From the NCBI RefSeq assembly GCF_008704855.1, contig NZ_CP023691.1:62001-126000 (forward strand): 64,000 nt of DNA, read 5' to 3'. This document shows positions 51,014 through 59,874 of the stretch, in pieces. The notes under the pieces were generated by a model. It did not search any database. It was not told the DNA's origin and worked only from the letters and a program-made list of their open reading frames with translations. This stretch comes from Streptomyces platensis (GTDB lineage Bacteria; Actinomycetota; Actinomycetes; Streptomycetales; Streptomycetaceae). The first letter of the stretch is position 1; the number at the start of each line of letters is the position of its first letter. The translations under genes and the position numbers were made by a program.

Positions 51014-51781
51014 TCAGCGTACGTACGGGGTGGTGGTGGCCAGCGGTACGAACCCGAGGCGTCGCAGGATCGGACGGCTCTGGTCGGACGCGTCGACCTG
51101 GAGGTAGCGGTAGCCGTGTTCGGCTGCGATGCGGGTGCGGAAGGCGACCAAGGCCCGGTAGACGCCCCGGCCGCGCCACTCCGGCACTGTGCCCCCGCCC
51201 CACAGGCTCGCGAAGGACGTACCCGGATGCAGCTCCATCCGTGCGGCGCTCACCGGCACGTCACCGGCCATGGCGACGACCGCGGGAGGCAAGCCGGCGG
51301 CCAACTGGCCGAGCAGCAGCTGCCGGTGGTACGGCCGCGCTTCGCCGAACGCCCGCTCCTGCGCGGCCACCGCGAGCTCGACCCCGGCAGCATCGGTCAC
51401 CGGGAGCAGGCGAACACCCTCGGGTAGCTCGATGCTCGTGGGCAGGTCTTTGATGTCGGCGACCATCAGCGTCTCCTCGGGCTCGGGTACGAAACCCGCT
51501 GCCCGCAGCCGTCCGGGGAGGTCGGCCGGCCGGTCGTGCCCGTACAGCTTCCACTCGAACCCGCGCCCGAGTGAGGTGAAGTACTCCACCTGTTCCGCGA
51601 CCGCGGCGTCTGCAGTGGCTTCGTCCAGGTCCGACCAGACGATTCCGTTCCAGCCGTCAGCGTCTGCGCCGACATGGCGTACGACGCCGCCCACCCGCTC
51701 CACCCGGGCTCCGGGCCCATCGGCCCGGATGCCCTGCCGCATCTCGCGATCGAAGACCGCCAGCACTGTGTCCTGATCCAT
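51014..51781 (-). CDS. GNAT-family N-acetyltransferase
   Basis: This 255-residue protein has the acetyl-CoA-binding region near the C-terminus: LWGGGTVPEWRGRGVYRALVAFRTRIAAEHGYRYLQVDASDQSRPILRRLGFV-type motifs A and B, including the pyrophosphate loop RGRGVYRAL. The N-terminal 120 residues are a degenerate second GNAT-like domain. The substrate is unknown. It lies in its own transcription unit. Confidence 0.9.
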   Translation of the reverse strand: MDQDTVLAVFDREMRQGIRADGPGARVERVGGVVRHVGADADGWNGIVWSDLDEATADAAVAEQVEYFTSLGRGFEWKLYGHDRPADLPGRLRAAGFVPEPEETLMVADIKDLPTSIELPEGVRLLPVTDAAGVELAVAAQERAFGEARPYHRQLLLGQLAAGLPPAVVAMAGDVPVSAARMELHPGTSFASLWGGGTVPEWRGRGVYRALVAFRTRIAAEHGYRYLQVDASDQSRPILRRLGFVPLATTTPYVR

Positions 51782-51952
51782 CCGCTCACTCCAGCATCAC
51801 CAAGCGCAAGAGGCAACGAAAATATGAACGGGACACCGGTCCGCTGCCGGAAGAGAATGCCGTTGATCACCCTGCGATGACTTTTCCCCCGCCCGCCGAG
51901 AGCCCTACGACCCGCACTCGCCCGAGCCCGCATCCGCCGCGCGGCGCCGGGC

Positions 51953-52777
51953 CTACGACCGTCGGCGAGGTTTGCCCCGCCTGCCGCTGCCCTTGGAGCC
52001 GCCGGAACCGCCCGAACCACCGGAACCGCTCCGAGGACTCTTGCCACCCGACTTGCCCACCGGCTTGCCTGCTGTCTTGCCCCCTGGCTTGCCTCCCGCG
52101 GGCTTCCGCCGGGTGGCGGGTGCCTCGGGGCGCTTGACCTTCGGCTGTGCCGGGGCGGGGGCCTGCGAGCGTCCCCGGGTGCTGTTCACGGTCCGGCCGC
52201 GGACGATGCCGATGAAGTCCTCGACCAGGTCGGTGGTCTCCTCCTGCGGCCACGACAGCGCGACGCGCGACGCGGGGGCGTCCGAGACGGGCCGGTAGGT
52301 GAGGTCCTTGCGGTGGTGCAGCCGGGCCAGTGACTGCGGGACCACGAGGAGTCCCACACCTGCCGCCACCAGCTCGATGGCGTCCGCCGTCGTGGCAGGA
52401 CGCTCAAGCGCGGGCAGTCCCGGCCGGTGCTCCCACTCCAGGGTCTCGTCGAGCGGGTGCAGCACGATCTCGTCGGCCAGGTCCTCGGCGGTCACCTCGT
52501 CGAACGCCGTGATGAGGTGATCCTTCGGGACCACGACGACGGTCGTTTCGGTGTAGAGGGGAATCGCGGCGAGATCCGTCCGGTCGACCGGCAGCCGCAG
52601 GAAACCGGCGTCGGCGCCACCGTCCCGCAGCACCGCGCAGGCTTCGGCGGCGGACACCGGGATCAGGGTCAGGGGGACGTCGGGCAGCCGCTCGTTCCAG
52701 ATCCGCACCCATTTCGTGGGCGTCACTCCCGGGACATACGCGAGCCGGAACGACGGGGATGCTTCCGAGCTTGTCAC
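51953..52777 (-). CDS. LysR-type substrate-binding domain without a DNA-binding domain, with basic tail
   Basis: This 274-residue protein has only the effector-binding half of a LysR-type regulator (residues 8-195: RLAYVPGVTPTKWVRIWNERLPDVPLTLIP, AGFLRLP, VVVPKDHLI, VAAGVGLLVVPQSLA). No helix-turn-helix precedes it. The last 75 residues are a low-complexity tail rich in Gly, Lys, Ser, Pro and Arg, ending in RRGKPRRR. The tail could bind nucleic acid in place of the lost HTH. The GTG start at 52777 is 58 bases from the divergent DUF5997 gene; the two are often neighbours in streptomycetes. Confidence 0.9.
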   Translation of the reverse strand: MTSSEASPSFRLAYVPGVTPTKWVRIWNERLPDVPLTLIPVSAAEACAVLRDGGADAGFLRLPVDRTDLAAIPLYTETTVVVVPKDHLITAFDEVTAEDLADEIVLHPLDETLEWEHRPGLPALERPATTADAIELVAAGVGLLVVPQSLARLHHRKDLTYRPVSDAPASRVALSWPQEETTDLVEDFIGIVRGRTVNSTRGRSQAPAPAQPKVKRPEAPATRRKPAGGKPGGKTAGKPVGKSGGKSPRSGSGGSGGSGGSKGSGRRGKPRRRS

Positions 52778-52835
52778 GCCGCCAGGTTACCGGTCGTGGT
52801 CGGAGGTAGCGCACATGCTCGATACCCTTGACAGC

Positions 52836-53240
52836 ATGAAGTCGCACCAGACCCCCCAGACGATGAAGCCCGCGACCGCGGCGAAGAAGCTGGGGGTGTA
52901 CCTCGAGGCCACCCCCGCCGAATTCCAGGAGGGTGTCGTCTCGCGCACCGAGCTGAACGCACTCCAGACCGATCCGCCCGAGTGGCTGGTGGAACTGCGC
53001 CGCAACGGCCCGCACCCCCGGCCGGTCGTCGCGGCCAAGCTCGGCGTCTCCATCTCCGGTCTCGCCCGTGGCGGTGTCACCGAAGCTCTCACCACCGAGC
53101 AGATCGAGGCGCTGAAGAAGGAAGGCCCCGAGTGGCTGGAGCGGGAGCGCGCCACCCAGGCGGAGGTCCGTAAGGAAGCGGTCCGGATCAAGGAGAAGAA
53201 CGCGGAGCGGGACGAGCAGCCCCGCCCCCCGCGCTCCTGA
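52836..53240 (+). CDS. DUF5997 family protein
   Basis: This 134-residue actinobacterial protein begins MKSHQTPQTMKPATAAKKLGVYLEATP. It contains repeated helix segments (PPEWLVELRRNGPHPRPVVAAKLGVSISGLARGG) that look like a small helical DNA-binding-like fold, and a very charged C-terminus. The ATG at 52836 is chosen because the conserved region starts there; earlier in-frame ATGs exist. Function is unknown. It diverges from the LysR-type domain gene and may share its promoter region. Confidence 0.88.
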   Translation: MKSHQTPQTMKPATAAKKLGVYLEATPAEFQEGVVSRTELNALQTDPPEWLVELRRNGPHPRPVVAAKLGVSISGLARGGVTEALTTEQIEALKKEGPEWLERERATQAEVRKEAVRIKEKNAERDEQPRPPRS

Positions 53241-53266
53241 GCGCTGCCCGCAACGAGGCCGGCCGC

Positions 53267-53294
53267 GGGCGGACGGGTACGTATCCGTGCGCCC
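53267..53294. terminator. Bidirectional hairpin terminator
   Basis: GGGCGGACGG and CCGTGCGCCC form a ten-pair stem with one G-G mismatch and an eight-base loop, between the convergent DUF5997 and YrdC-like genes. Confidence 0.6.
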
Positions 53295-53366
53295 GGCCCG
53301 GCCCGGTGGGCGGCGAACTCCACCGGTAGCCGGCCGTCACGAGCGCGACACCCTGAGAGAGACCGG

Positions 53367-53987
53367 CTACTCGAACCGCGAGACGTCGCCCGCGCCTCGG
53401 CGGACGATCTCGGCCCCGCCGCCGGAGAAGTCGATGACCGTGGTCGGCTCGGTGCCGCAGTCGCCCGAGTCGATCACGGCGTCCACGACGTGGTCGAGCC
53501 GTTCCTTGATCTCCCACCCCTGCGTCATCGGCTCCTCCTCGTCGGGCAGGAGCAGGGTGCTGGAGAGCAGCGGCTCACCGAGGTCGGCGAGCAGTGCCTG
53601 AGTGACGACATGGTCCGGGATGCGGACGCCGACCGTCTTCTTCTTGGGATGCAGCAGCTGGCGCGGCACCTCCTTCGTGGCGGGAAGGATAAAGGTGTAA
53701 CTGCCGGGGGTGGCTGCCTTGATCGCGCGGAACACATCATTGTCGATGTGCACGAACCGCCCCAGCTGCGAGAAGTTCTCGCACACGAGGGTGAAGTGGT
53801 GCCGGTCGTCGAGGTTCCGGATCGACTTGATCCGCTCGATACCGCTGCGACTGCCCAGCTGGCAGCCCAGCGCGAAGCAGGAGTCCGTCGGGTATGCGAT
53901 GAGCGCGCCGGAGCGGATGCTGTCGGCCACATTGCCGATGGTGCGCCGCTGAGGATTCTCGGGGTGTACGTCGAAATACTTCGCCAT
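53367..53987 (-). CDS. YrdC/Sua5-family L-threonylcarbamoyladenylate synthase-like protein
   Basis: This 206-residue protein has the YrdC fold: an N-terminal strand-helix with SGALIAYPTDSCFALGCQL, the KSIRNLDDRHHFTLVCENFSQL segment and PGSYTFILPATKEVPRQLLHPKKKTVGVRIPDHV for nucleotide binding. The length and the KxR-type motifs are those of the YciO branch, so it may be a YciO-type RNA-binding protein and not the true t6A enzyme. The actinobacterial Sua5 is usually encoded beside prmC. It is convergent with DUF5997. Confidence 0.88.
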   Translation of the reverse strand: MAKYFDVHPENPQRRTIGNVADSIRSGALIAYPTDSCFALGCQLGSRSGIERIKSIRNLDDRHHFTLVCENFSQLGRFVHIDNDVFRAIKAATPGSYTFILPATKEVPRQLLHPKKKTVGVRIPDHVVTQALLADLGEPLLSSTLLLPDEEEPMTQGWEIKERLDHVVDAVIDSGDCGTEPTTVIDFSGGGAEIVRRGAGDVSRFE

Positions 53988-54091
53988 CCATCGAGCCTAC
54001 GTGATCAGGACTCCCGCACCCGGACGGCCAGGACGACGACGCCGGACGGAGGGTGCTCGGAGAGCGTCCCCGCGGCTCGACGTCAGCCCAC

Positions 54092-54970
54092 CTACCGCCC
54101 GAGCAGCAGCTGCGCGATCGCGAGCTGCTCGTGTTCCAGCTCGTCCCCGTCCTCGATGTTCCACAGCAGGTTCTGCAAGGCCCGCCCCAGCGTCCATGCG
54201 ACCGCCCGCTGCCGGTCGAGGCCCAGCACCTCGGTCATCAGGTCGAAGCGGTAGCGCACCTCGGACGGAGCGAAGTCATCGGCGAGCGCGGGCATCAGCT
54301 CGAAGCCCGGGTCGCCGGCCAGCGGCTTGGGGTCGATGGCGAGCCAGGGCTCCCGGTCCGCGGCGAGGATGTTGTCGTAGTGCAGATCCCAGTGGAGCAG
54401 CCGGTCACCGGCTTCGCCCACGACCTCGCGCACGGCCGCCGCACAGCTCTTCAGCAGCTCCCGTTCGGCCGGGTCCGCGACCGCACGCACGGCCTCCGGC
54501 ACCGTGTCGAGCATCTGCTGCGCGACGTCGCCCAGCTGACGCAGACCGGCGGGCGCGGGCACGGCACAGAGCCTGGCAAGCAGTTCGGCGAGGATCCGGA
54601 TGGCCTCGCGGGAGTCATCGAGTGTCGACAAGTGGCGCTTCTCATCGAGGCGTTCGAGCAGCAGCGTATTGGTGGCCGGATCGTGTTCAAGCAGCCGTAC
54701 GACGCCGTCACCGTCCCAGACACGCAGGGCGACCGGCTCCCCCGCACTCTCCTCGTCAAGCAACTGCATCTTCAGCGCCGCAGGCGTCCCGTCACTCCGC
54801 TCCACCGGCAGCACGAGTGCCGCCATCCCATACAGCGAGGGCCCGGTCAGCTTCAGCCCCCAACGATCCAGAAACTCCGCGGCCCGCCCCGGCAACGCAG
54901 CAATGAAGTCACGCCCCGCCGCACCGTTGAACCTGGTCTGCGTGGCAACGAGCTCTTCCGGGATGTCCAT
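54092..54970 (-). CDS. Aminoglycoside-phosphotransferase-family protein (APH(6)/hydroxyurea-kinase-like)
   Basis: This 292-residue kinase-like protein has LLLERLDEKRHLSTL and the catalytic loop LLHWDLHYDNILAADREPWLAIDPKPLAGDPGFE. The Asp in HWDLHYDN is the catalytic base, and Asp in IDPKP takes the DFG role. The pattern is that of streptomycin 6-kinase and hydroxyurea phosphotransferases. It may phosphorylate an aminoglycoside or a house-keeping metabolite; many such genes in Streptomyces give weak resistance. The ATG at 54970 or the GTG just before it is the start. It is about 30 kb away from the aminosugar-type cluster. Confidence 0.9.
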   Translation of the reverse strand: MDIPEELVATQTRFNGAAGRDFIAALPGRAAEFLDRWGLKLTGPSLYGMAALVLPVERSDGTPAALKMQLLDEESAGEPVALRVWDGDGVVRLLEHDPATNTLLLERLDEKRHLSTLDDSREAIRILAELLARLCAVPAPAGLRQLGDVAQQMLDTVPEAVRAVADPAERELLKSCAAAVREVVGEAGDRLLHWDLHYDNILAADREPWLAIDPKPLAGDPGFELMPALADDFAPSEVRYRFDLMTEVLGLDRQRAVAWTLGRALQNLLWNIEDGDELEHEQLAIAQLLLGR

Positions 54971-55397
54971 CACGCCATCAAGCCTAGGGGCGTACCCGCG
55001 TCGGCTCATATCGAATATCGCTGCCGCTGCTTGCCGACCCGAGGGCGAGAGCGTCGGCGGGCCGTGCAGGACGCCCCTCAGCGGGGCGAGCAACTCCCCC
55101 TCACGGTCGGTGAGTTCATGGCGACGTGCCACCCCCACTGTGAGCCACCACCCGTGATCTTCATTTGAGGACGGACCTCAAGGGAAATCCCAGGATATTT
55201 CCCACCCATGCGCCACTTCAGTGACGTGCATGTGGAACCTTCTCGCGGCGCGAATCCTCCTATATGAGGCGTAGGTGTGCGCATGTACGCATCTCTGCAA
55301 GCGCGCTCACGCACACCATGAGTCACGCACGGCCTGAACATGACGCACGTCAACCTGTGCCGCTCAGGCGGCACTTGGGATACGAAAGGTCTGCTGG
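54971..55397. other. Long upstream region of the LAXTG protein gene
   Basis: This 427-base gap includes a hairpin (GTGCCGC, loop TCAG, GCGGCAC at 55357-55374) 24 bases before the start of the next gene, placed to affect its leader. A weak inverted pair GTGTGCG/CGCACAC lies at about 55276-55316. The segment 55150-55340 is less GC-rich than its surroundings, as expected for regulatory sequence. No gene is supported. Confidence 0.5.
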
Positions 55398-56444
55398 ATG
55401 AAGATTCGCCGCGCCCTGACGGCCGCCGCAGCGGCTGCCGTGATAGCACCCGCCGCCGTAATGGCCGCGCCTGCCGCCGCGTTCGCAACGGAGCCGGTGT
55501 CCGAGGCCGGTCCCCGCACGCCCGCCTCTCCCGACTTATCCGAACCCGCCGCCAATGGCTCGGCATCCCAGGTCCGTGACGGGGCCGCCCGTCCCACCTC
55601 AGGGAAGCCGCCGAAAGCTGCCGGGACCGCCGAACGGACCACTGAGGGAACCACCCGCGCGGGTGGCGCCACCGGTGGAGGCAAGAACGCCGGTGATGCC
55701 GATGGTGCGGGTCAGTCATGTGCGTTCGAGTCCGAGCAGTTGCAGGTGGCCGTCCACGGGCTGCCGCGCCGGCTGGCTGCGGGAGGCGCCTGGAGCTCCT
55801 TCTCCGTGACGCTCGCCAACACCACCGACAAGCCGCTGGCGGAGGTCCAGCCGTACCTGCTCGTGTCCTCCGCCGAAGATGTCGACCGGCCGTACTGGGA
55901 GCTGGAGACCGAGTACCGCGACGCCAAGACGGGGCGGTGGAAGACCTTCCATGACGCGGAGCCCGAGGACGTGTTCGGCTTCCTTGCCGTCCGTCCGCGC
56001 AGCACCGTCACGCTCCAACTGCGCACCCGCGTGGTCAAAAACGCCAAGCCCGGCGCCGGGTACGCGCTCGCCGCCGGCGACTACCGCAACCGCGACGGTT
56101 CCTGCGGTTCGGCCAGGGAAGCCTGGTCCGACTTCACCATCCTCCCCGCGGGCACGAAGCCGACGCAGTCCCCGACCACCAAGCCGGGCGAGTCGGCCAA
56201 GCCGGGTGGCACGGCCGAGACCGGCCAGAGCGCCGCGTCCGGCGGCGATACGGGTGGCTCCGATTCCGCCGGCGGCCTCAGCCCGCAGGGCGGCGCCCAC
56301 CTCGCCGCGACCGGCTCCTCGTCCGCGCTCCCGGCGATCGCTCTCATCGGCGGAGCCGCGATGGTGGTCGGCGCGGGTGCGGTCATCGGCGTGCGCCGCA
56401 GGCGGGGCGTGGCCGGTCCGGGCGCCACGGACGTCACCGCGTAA
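55398..56444 (+). CDS. Secreted cell-wall-anchored protein with LAXTG sorting signal and a TTA codon
   Basis: This 348-residue exported protein has a Sec signal peptide (RRALTAAAAAAVIAPAAVMAAPAAAFA), a Ser/Thr/Gly-rich linker, and a central beta-rich domain (about residues 110-250). A second Thr/Pro/Gly-rich linker follows. It ends in LAATG, a hydrophobic helix and RRRR, the sorting signal recognised by class E sortases. A TTA codon at 55536-55538 (codon 47) makes translation bldA-dependent, so it is likely made during aerial development. The central domain resembles the whole of the next protein. Function is unknown; a surface role is inferred. Confidence 0.9.
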   Translation: MKIRRALTAAAAAAVIAPAAVMAAPAAAFATEPVSEAGPRTPASPDLSEPAANGSASQVRDGAARPTSGKPPKAAGTAERTTEGTTRAGGATGGGKNAGDADGAGQSCAFESEQLQVAVHGLPRRLAAGGAWSSFSVTLANTTDKPLAEVQPYLLVSSAEDVDRPYWELETEYRDAKTGRWKTFHDAEPEDVFGFLAVRPRSTVTLQLRTRVVKNAKPGAGYALAAGDYRNRDGSCGSAREAWSDFTILPAGTKPTQSPTTKPGESAKPGGTAETGQSAASGGDTGGSDSAGGLSPQGGAHLAATGSSSALPAIALIGGAAMVVGAGAVIGVRRRRGVAGPGATDVTA

Positions 56445-56555
56445 GCCCGCAACCATTTCTCCAAGAACCTGACAACCCAAGAACCCACGGCCTTGGAACT
56501 CAATGACACAGGAAACAAAGGCTCCAAGGTCCCAAGAACCAGGAAAGAGATCTTC

Positions 56556-57152
56556 ATGAAACTGCGCCGTGCCCTGTCGCTCTCAGCCGCGACGGCCGCC
56601 CTGCTTCCCGTGGTGGTGGCCGCCGCGCCCGCCTCCCAGGCGGCGCCTGCCGCGGATATCCCGTCGTGCTCCGATGTCAGCAACGGGCAGCACCACAACA
56701 ACGCCTTAGTGGGCCGCACGTTCGGCATACCCAAGGCGATCACTCTCGGCACTCACTGGATGACCTACACCGCCACGCTCACCAACACCTCGGCGAAGGA
56801 GCTGAAGTCGTTCGAACTCAGCGCCAAGCTGGGCAGCTACATCTACAACGAGGGCGAGCGTGACCTGAGCCCGTACGGCGATCTGCAGTACTGGGACACC
56901 TCGCAGCACGCCTGGAAGACGCTGCGCCAGGCCAATGGGAACGCCGGCGGCACCGTCCCCGGCCCGAAGACGCTGAAGCCCCGCGAGTCCGTCCACATGC
57001 AGCTGCGGTTCAGGGTGAGCAAGGACCTGCCCCTGGACCAGACGTACGACGCGTACACCGGCCTCACCGGCACCTTCATCGACCGCTACCACGACACGGA
57101 GTGCACGTCCGACGGCGACGCCAGCGGCAGTTTCTACCCGCCCGCGGGCTGA
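56556..57152 (+). CDS. Secreted protein, homologue of the preceding gene's central domain, with a TTA codon
   Basis: This 198-residue protein has a Sec signal peptide (RRALSLSAATAALLPVVVAAAPASQAAPA) and a mature domain with WMTYTATLTNTSAKELKSFELSAKLGSY and PRESVHMQLRFRVSKDLP. These parallel the segments SSFSVTLANTTDKPLAEVQPYLLVS and PRSTVTLQLRTRVVKNAKP of the upstream protein. It has no sorting signal, so it is released. A TTA codon lies at 56706-56708 (codon 51). AGGAAAGAGA precedes the ATG at 56556. The two genes appear to be a duplication with one copy anchored and one secreted, both under bldA control. Confidence 0.88.
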   Translation: MKLRRALSLSAATAALLPVVVAAAPASQAAPAADIPSCSDVSNGQHHNNALVGRTFGIPKAITLGTHWMTYTATLTNTSAKELKSFELSAKLGSYIYNEGERDLSPYGDLQYWDTSQHAWKTLRQANGNAGGTVPGPKTLKPRESVHMQLRFRVSKDLPLDQTYDAYTGLTGTFIDRYHDTECTSDGDASGSFYPPAG

Positions 57153-57164
57153 AACCTGCGGGGG

Positions 57165-57197
57165 GGCTGCCGCCGTCGCGGCCCGACGGCGGCAGCC
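57165..57197. terminator. Bidirectional hairpin terminator
   Basis: GGCTGCCGCCGTCG and CGACGGCGGCAGCC form a perfect 14-pair stem with a five-base loop between convergent genes. Confidence 0.85.
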
Positions 57198-57254
57198 CTT
57201 CCCGGACTGGCTCCGGCCTCCGCCCCATGCCGCTTCCAGCGCCCCCGGCGCCCC

Positions 57255-58466
57255 TCAGCCGCGCTCGACGAGGAGGTGCCGGGGGCCGCGCAGTACCGGG
57301 CTGCGCCGGTACGGTGGCGGGTCCTCGGGCAGGCGGGGTGTGTCGAGGTGCTGGAGGAGTGCGTTCAGGGCGATCTGGGCCTCCAGACGGGCGAGCGGGG
57401 CGCCGAAGCAGCTGTGAATGCCGCTGCCGAAGCCGAGGTGCTGGATGTCCTCGCGGAGCGGGTCGAAGCGGTCGGGGTCGTGGAACCGTTCGGGGTCACG
57501 ATTGCCGGAGGCGAGCATCAGGATGAGCGGGGCGCCCTTGGGGATGGTGACTCCCGCGACCTCGATGTCGGCCAGCGGGGTGCGCTGCGGGAGCATCTGG
57601 ACGGGCGGCTCGTAGCGCAGCAGTTCCTCCACGGCCCGGGGCATCAGTGTGGGGTCGCTGCGCAGACGTGCCAGCTGGTCGGGGTGGCGCAGCAGGGTGA
57701 GCATCCCGTTGGTGATCAGGTTGACCGTGGTCTCATGGCCGGCGATCAGCAGCAGCACGGAGGTGGCCATGATTTCGAGCGGGGTGAGCCGGCCATCGGT
57801 GTCGTCTCCTGCGGCGAACGCGGAGAGCATGTCGTCGGACGGATGCTCGCGGCGCTTCTCGGCGAGGTCTCCCAGATACAGCGCCATCGTCTTCCGGGCC
57901 TCCGCGGCGGCGCGTTGGCGCTCGGCGGGGTCCTCCTTGGGGTTGGGGTCGATGCCGGTGACGATCGCGTCCGACCACTGGCGGAACCGCGGCTCGTCCT
58001 CGATCGGTACGCCCAGCAGACGGCAGATCACGGTGACGGGGAGCGGGTAGGCGAAGTCGTCGACGATGTCGATCCGTTTCTTGCCCTCCAGGCCGGCGAG
58101 GAGGTCCTTGACGATGCGGCTGATTTCGCCGTGCATGGCATTGATCCGGCCGGGCGTGTGGGGCGGGCCGAAGGACCGCATCGCCAGGTTCCGCAGCCGG
58201 TGGTGTTCGGGGTCGTCGAGCCCGATGAAGGCCGGCGGGAGTCCTGCGTCGCCGGCCTCGGTCTCGTCCGGTGCGGTGCGGTTGCGGCGGTCCGAACTGA
58301 CCCGTGGATCGTGGAGCAGCGCTTCGATCTCGTGGTAGGTCCCGACCAGGTAGCTGCCGTCCTCCTGCCGCGCGACCCGGTGCTCACGGAGTTCGGCGAA
58401 GAGCGGATAGGGGTCGGCGCGGTGGGCGTAGTCGGTGATCCGTTGGAACAAGGTGTCCGCAGCCAT
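57255..58466 (-). CDS. Cytochrome P450 (CYP107-like)
   Basis: This 403-residue P450 has the I-helix motif IAGHETTVN, ExxR in EELLRYEPP, the PxxF-type region and the heme loop FGSGIHSCFGAPLARLEAQ. It begins LFQRITDYAHRADPYPLFAELREH, as CYP107-type enzymes do. It is the last of three leftward genes with a ferredoxin and its reductase, so a complete electron chain is encoded together. The substrate is unknown. No biosynthetic genes adjoin, so a house-keeping or orphan oxidation is possible. Confidence 0.95.
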   Translation of the reverse strand: MAADTLFQRITDYAHRADPYPLFAELREHRVARQEDGSYLVGTYHEIEALLHDPRVSSDRRNRTAPDETEAGDAGLPPAFIGLDDPEHHRLRNLAMRSFGPPHTPGRINAMHGEISRIVKDLLAGLEGKKRIDIVDDFAYPLPVTVICRLLGVPIEDEPRFRQWSDAIVTGIDPNPKEDPAERQRAAAEARKTMALYLGDLAEKRREHPSDDMLSAFAAGDDTDGRLTPLEIMATSVLLLIAGHETTVNLITNGMLTLLRHPDQLARLRSDPTLMPRAVEELLRYEPPVQMLPQRTPLADIEVAGVTIPKGAPLILMLASGNRDPERFHDPDRFDPLREDIQHLGFGSGIHSCFGAPLARLEAQIALNALLQHLDTPRLPEDPPPYRRSPVLRGPRHLLVERG

Positions 58467-58509
58467 GCGCGGGGCTCCTCATCACTGTCGCTGTGGAGTG
58501 GCGGTGGTC

Positions 58510-59874
58510 TCAGCGGGCCGGCTGCACCACCGTCAGGCGTCGGTCCGGCAGATGACCGGTGAGGGCGACGGTCGGACCGTGCGAGAGCAGCTTCGGGTCC
58601 GGTACGTCGGAGGGGACGGGGTCCGGGGACTCGATCTGGTCGGCGGCTCCCGGTGCGGGCGGGAACGGCGCGGCCGTCTCGATCAGCCGCTGGTAGTACT
58701 CCAGTGACCTGGCCTGATTCACGCTCACGGCCGCGGTGACCCGCCCCCGGTAGCCGTAGACGGCGACCAGCCGGGCGTCCTTCAGCGAGCCCTGGGCGAT
58801 GACCACCTGGTCGGAGAAGGTGGGCACCCCCACCGACTTGATGTTGAGGCCGAACTGGCTGGACCAGAAGGCCGGCACGGTCAGATGCGGGCGTCTGCGC
58901 GGCCCCGGATTGACCATGTTGTGGGCCGCCACCTCCGCCTGCGCGACCGCGTTGCCCCAGTGCTCCAGGGAGAGCAGCTGGTACTCGAAGAGCGGGTGCG
59001 GGAACCGGGCGACGTCACCGGCGGCGAAGATGTCGTCGGTCACGATCCCGTACATGTCGAAGGCGCGGCACCCGGCGTCGCAGGTCACTCCTCGCGGGCC
59101 CGCGGCGAGTCCCGATTCGACCAGCCATTCGGTGTTGCGGACCGCGCCCAGGGCGACCACGGCGATATCGGCGTCGATCCGGGTGCCGTCGGAGAACTGC
59201 GCGCCGGTGAGCCGGCCGTCGCCCTCCAGGGCGGTGACCGTCACTCCGCAGCGCAGGTCGACACCGTGCGCGCGCTGCAATTTCGCGGCGAGCGCGCCCA
59301 GTGTGCCGCCGAGCGCGCCGACGAGTGGTGCCGGTCCGCGCTCCGCGACCGTCACCGCCAGGCCGCGTTCCCGGCAGGCGGAGGCGATTTCCGAACCGGT
59401 GAAGCCGGCACCGATGACCAGGACCCGCCGTGGTCCGGCGTCCAGGCGTTCCGCGAGGCGGCGCGCCTCGTCGCTGGTGCGCAGAGTGAAGACCCCGTCC
59501 AAGGCGCCCTCTGCCGGGTGGGGCCAGCGCCGGGCGCGGGTTCCGGTGGCGATCAGCAGCCGGTCGAAGGGCACTTCCGCGCCATCGGCGAGCAGGACCC
59601 GCTTCTCGATCGGGTCGAGTCCGGTGGCACGCACCCCGAGTTTCCACTGCGCGTCCAGCTCTCGGCGCTGCGGCAGCCCGGTGTGACCCGCGGGAACCTT
59701 CCCGAGCAGCACCTGCTTGGACAGCGGAGGCCGGTCGTAAGGGGGCTGCGGTTCCTCCCCCACCAGAGTCAGCGAGCCGGTGAAGCCCTCCTCGCGCAGC
59801 TTCTCGGCAGCCCTCAGCCCTGTGAGCGACGCACCGACGATGACGATCCGGCCGTCGCGCGGTTCACCGTGCAC
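58510..59874 (-). CDS. FAD-dependent ferredoxin reductase
   Basis: This 454-residue flavoprotein has two dinucleotide-binding motifs, IVIVGASLTGLRAAEKLREEG for FAD at the start and VLVIGAGFTGSEIASACRERG for NAD(P)H near residue 150. The FAD signature IFAAGDVARFPHP follows. It belongs to the putidaredoxin-reductase-like group. An extra tail of about 40 residues (PAPGAADQIESPDPVPSDV) follows the usual end. The GTG start at 59874 lies inside the end of the ferredoxin gene. It should pass electrons from NAD(P)H to that ferredoxin and on to the P450. Confidence 0.93.
   Translation of the reverse strand: MHGEPRDGRIVIVGASLTGLRAAEKLREEGFTGSLTLVGEEPQPPYDRPPLSKQVLLGKVPAGHTGLPQRRELDAQWKLGVRATGLDPIEKRVLLADGAEVPFDRLLIATGTRARRWPHPAEGALDGVFTLRTSDEARRLAERLDAGPRRVLVIGAGFTGSEIASACRERGLAVTVAERGPAPLVGALGGTLGALAAKLQRAHGVDLRCGVTVTALEGDGRLTGAQFSDGTRIDADIAVVALGAVRNTEWLVESGLAAGPRGVTCDAGCRAFDMYGIVTDDIFAAGDVARFPHPLFEYQLLSLEHWGNAVAQAEVAAHNMVNPGPRRRPHLTVPAFWSSQFGLNIKSVGVPTFSDQVVIAQGSLKDARLVAVYGYRGRVTAAVSVNQARSLEYYQRLIETAAPFPPAPGAADQIESPDPVPSDVPDPKLLSHGPTVALTGHLPDRRLTVVQPAR

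Noticed and set aside
54092..54970. The APH-like kinase as the resistance gene of the first cluster
   Set aside because: It is about 30 kb from the cluster in ordinary chromosome and such genes are common; only the P-loop kinase inside the cluster was considered for that role.
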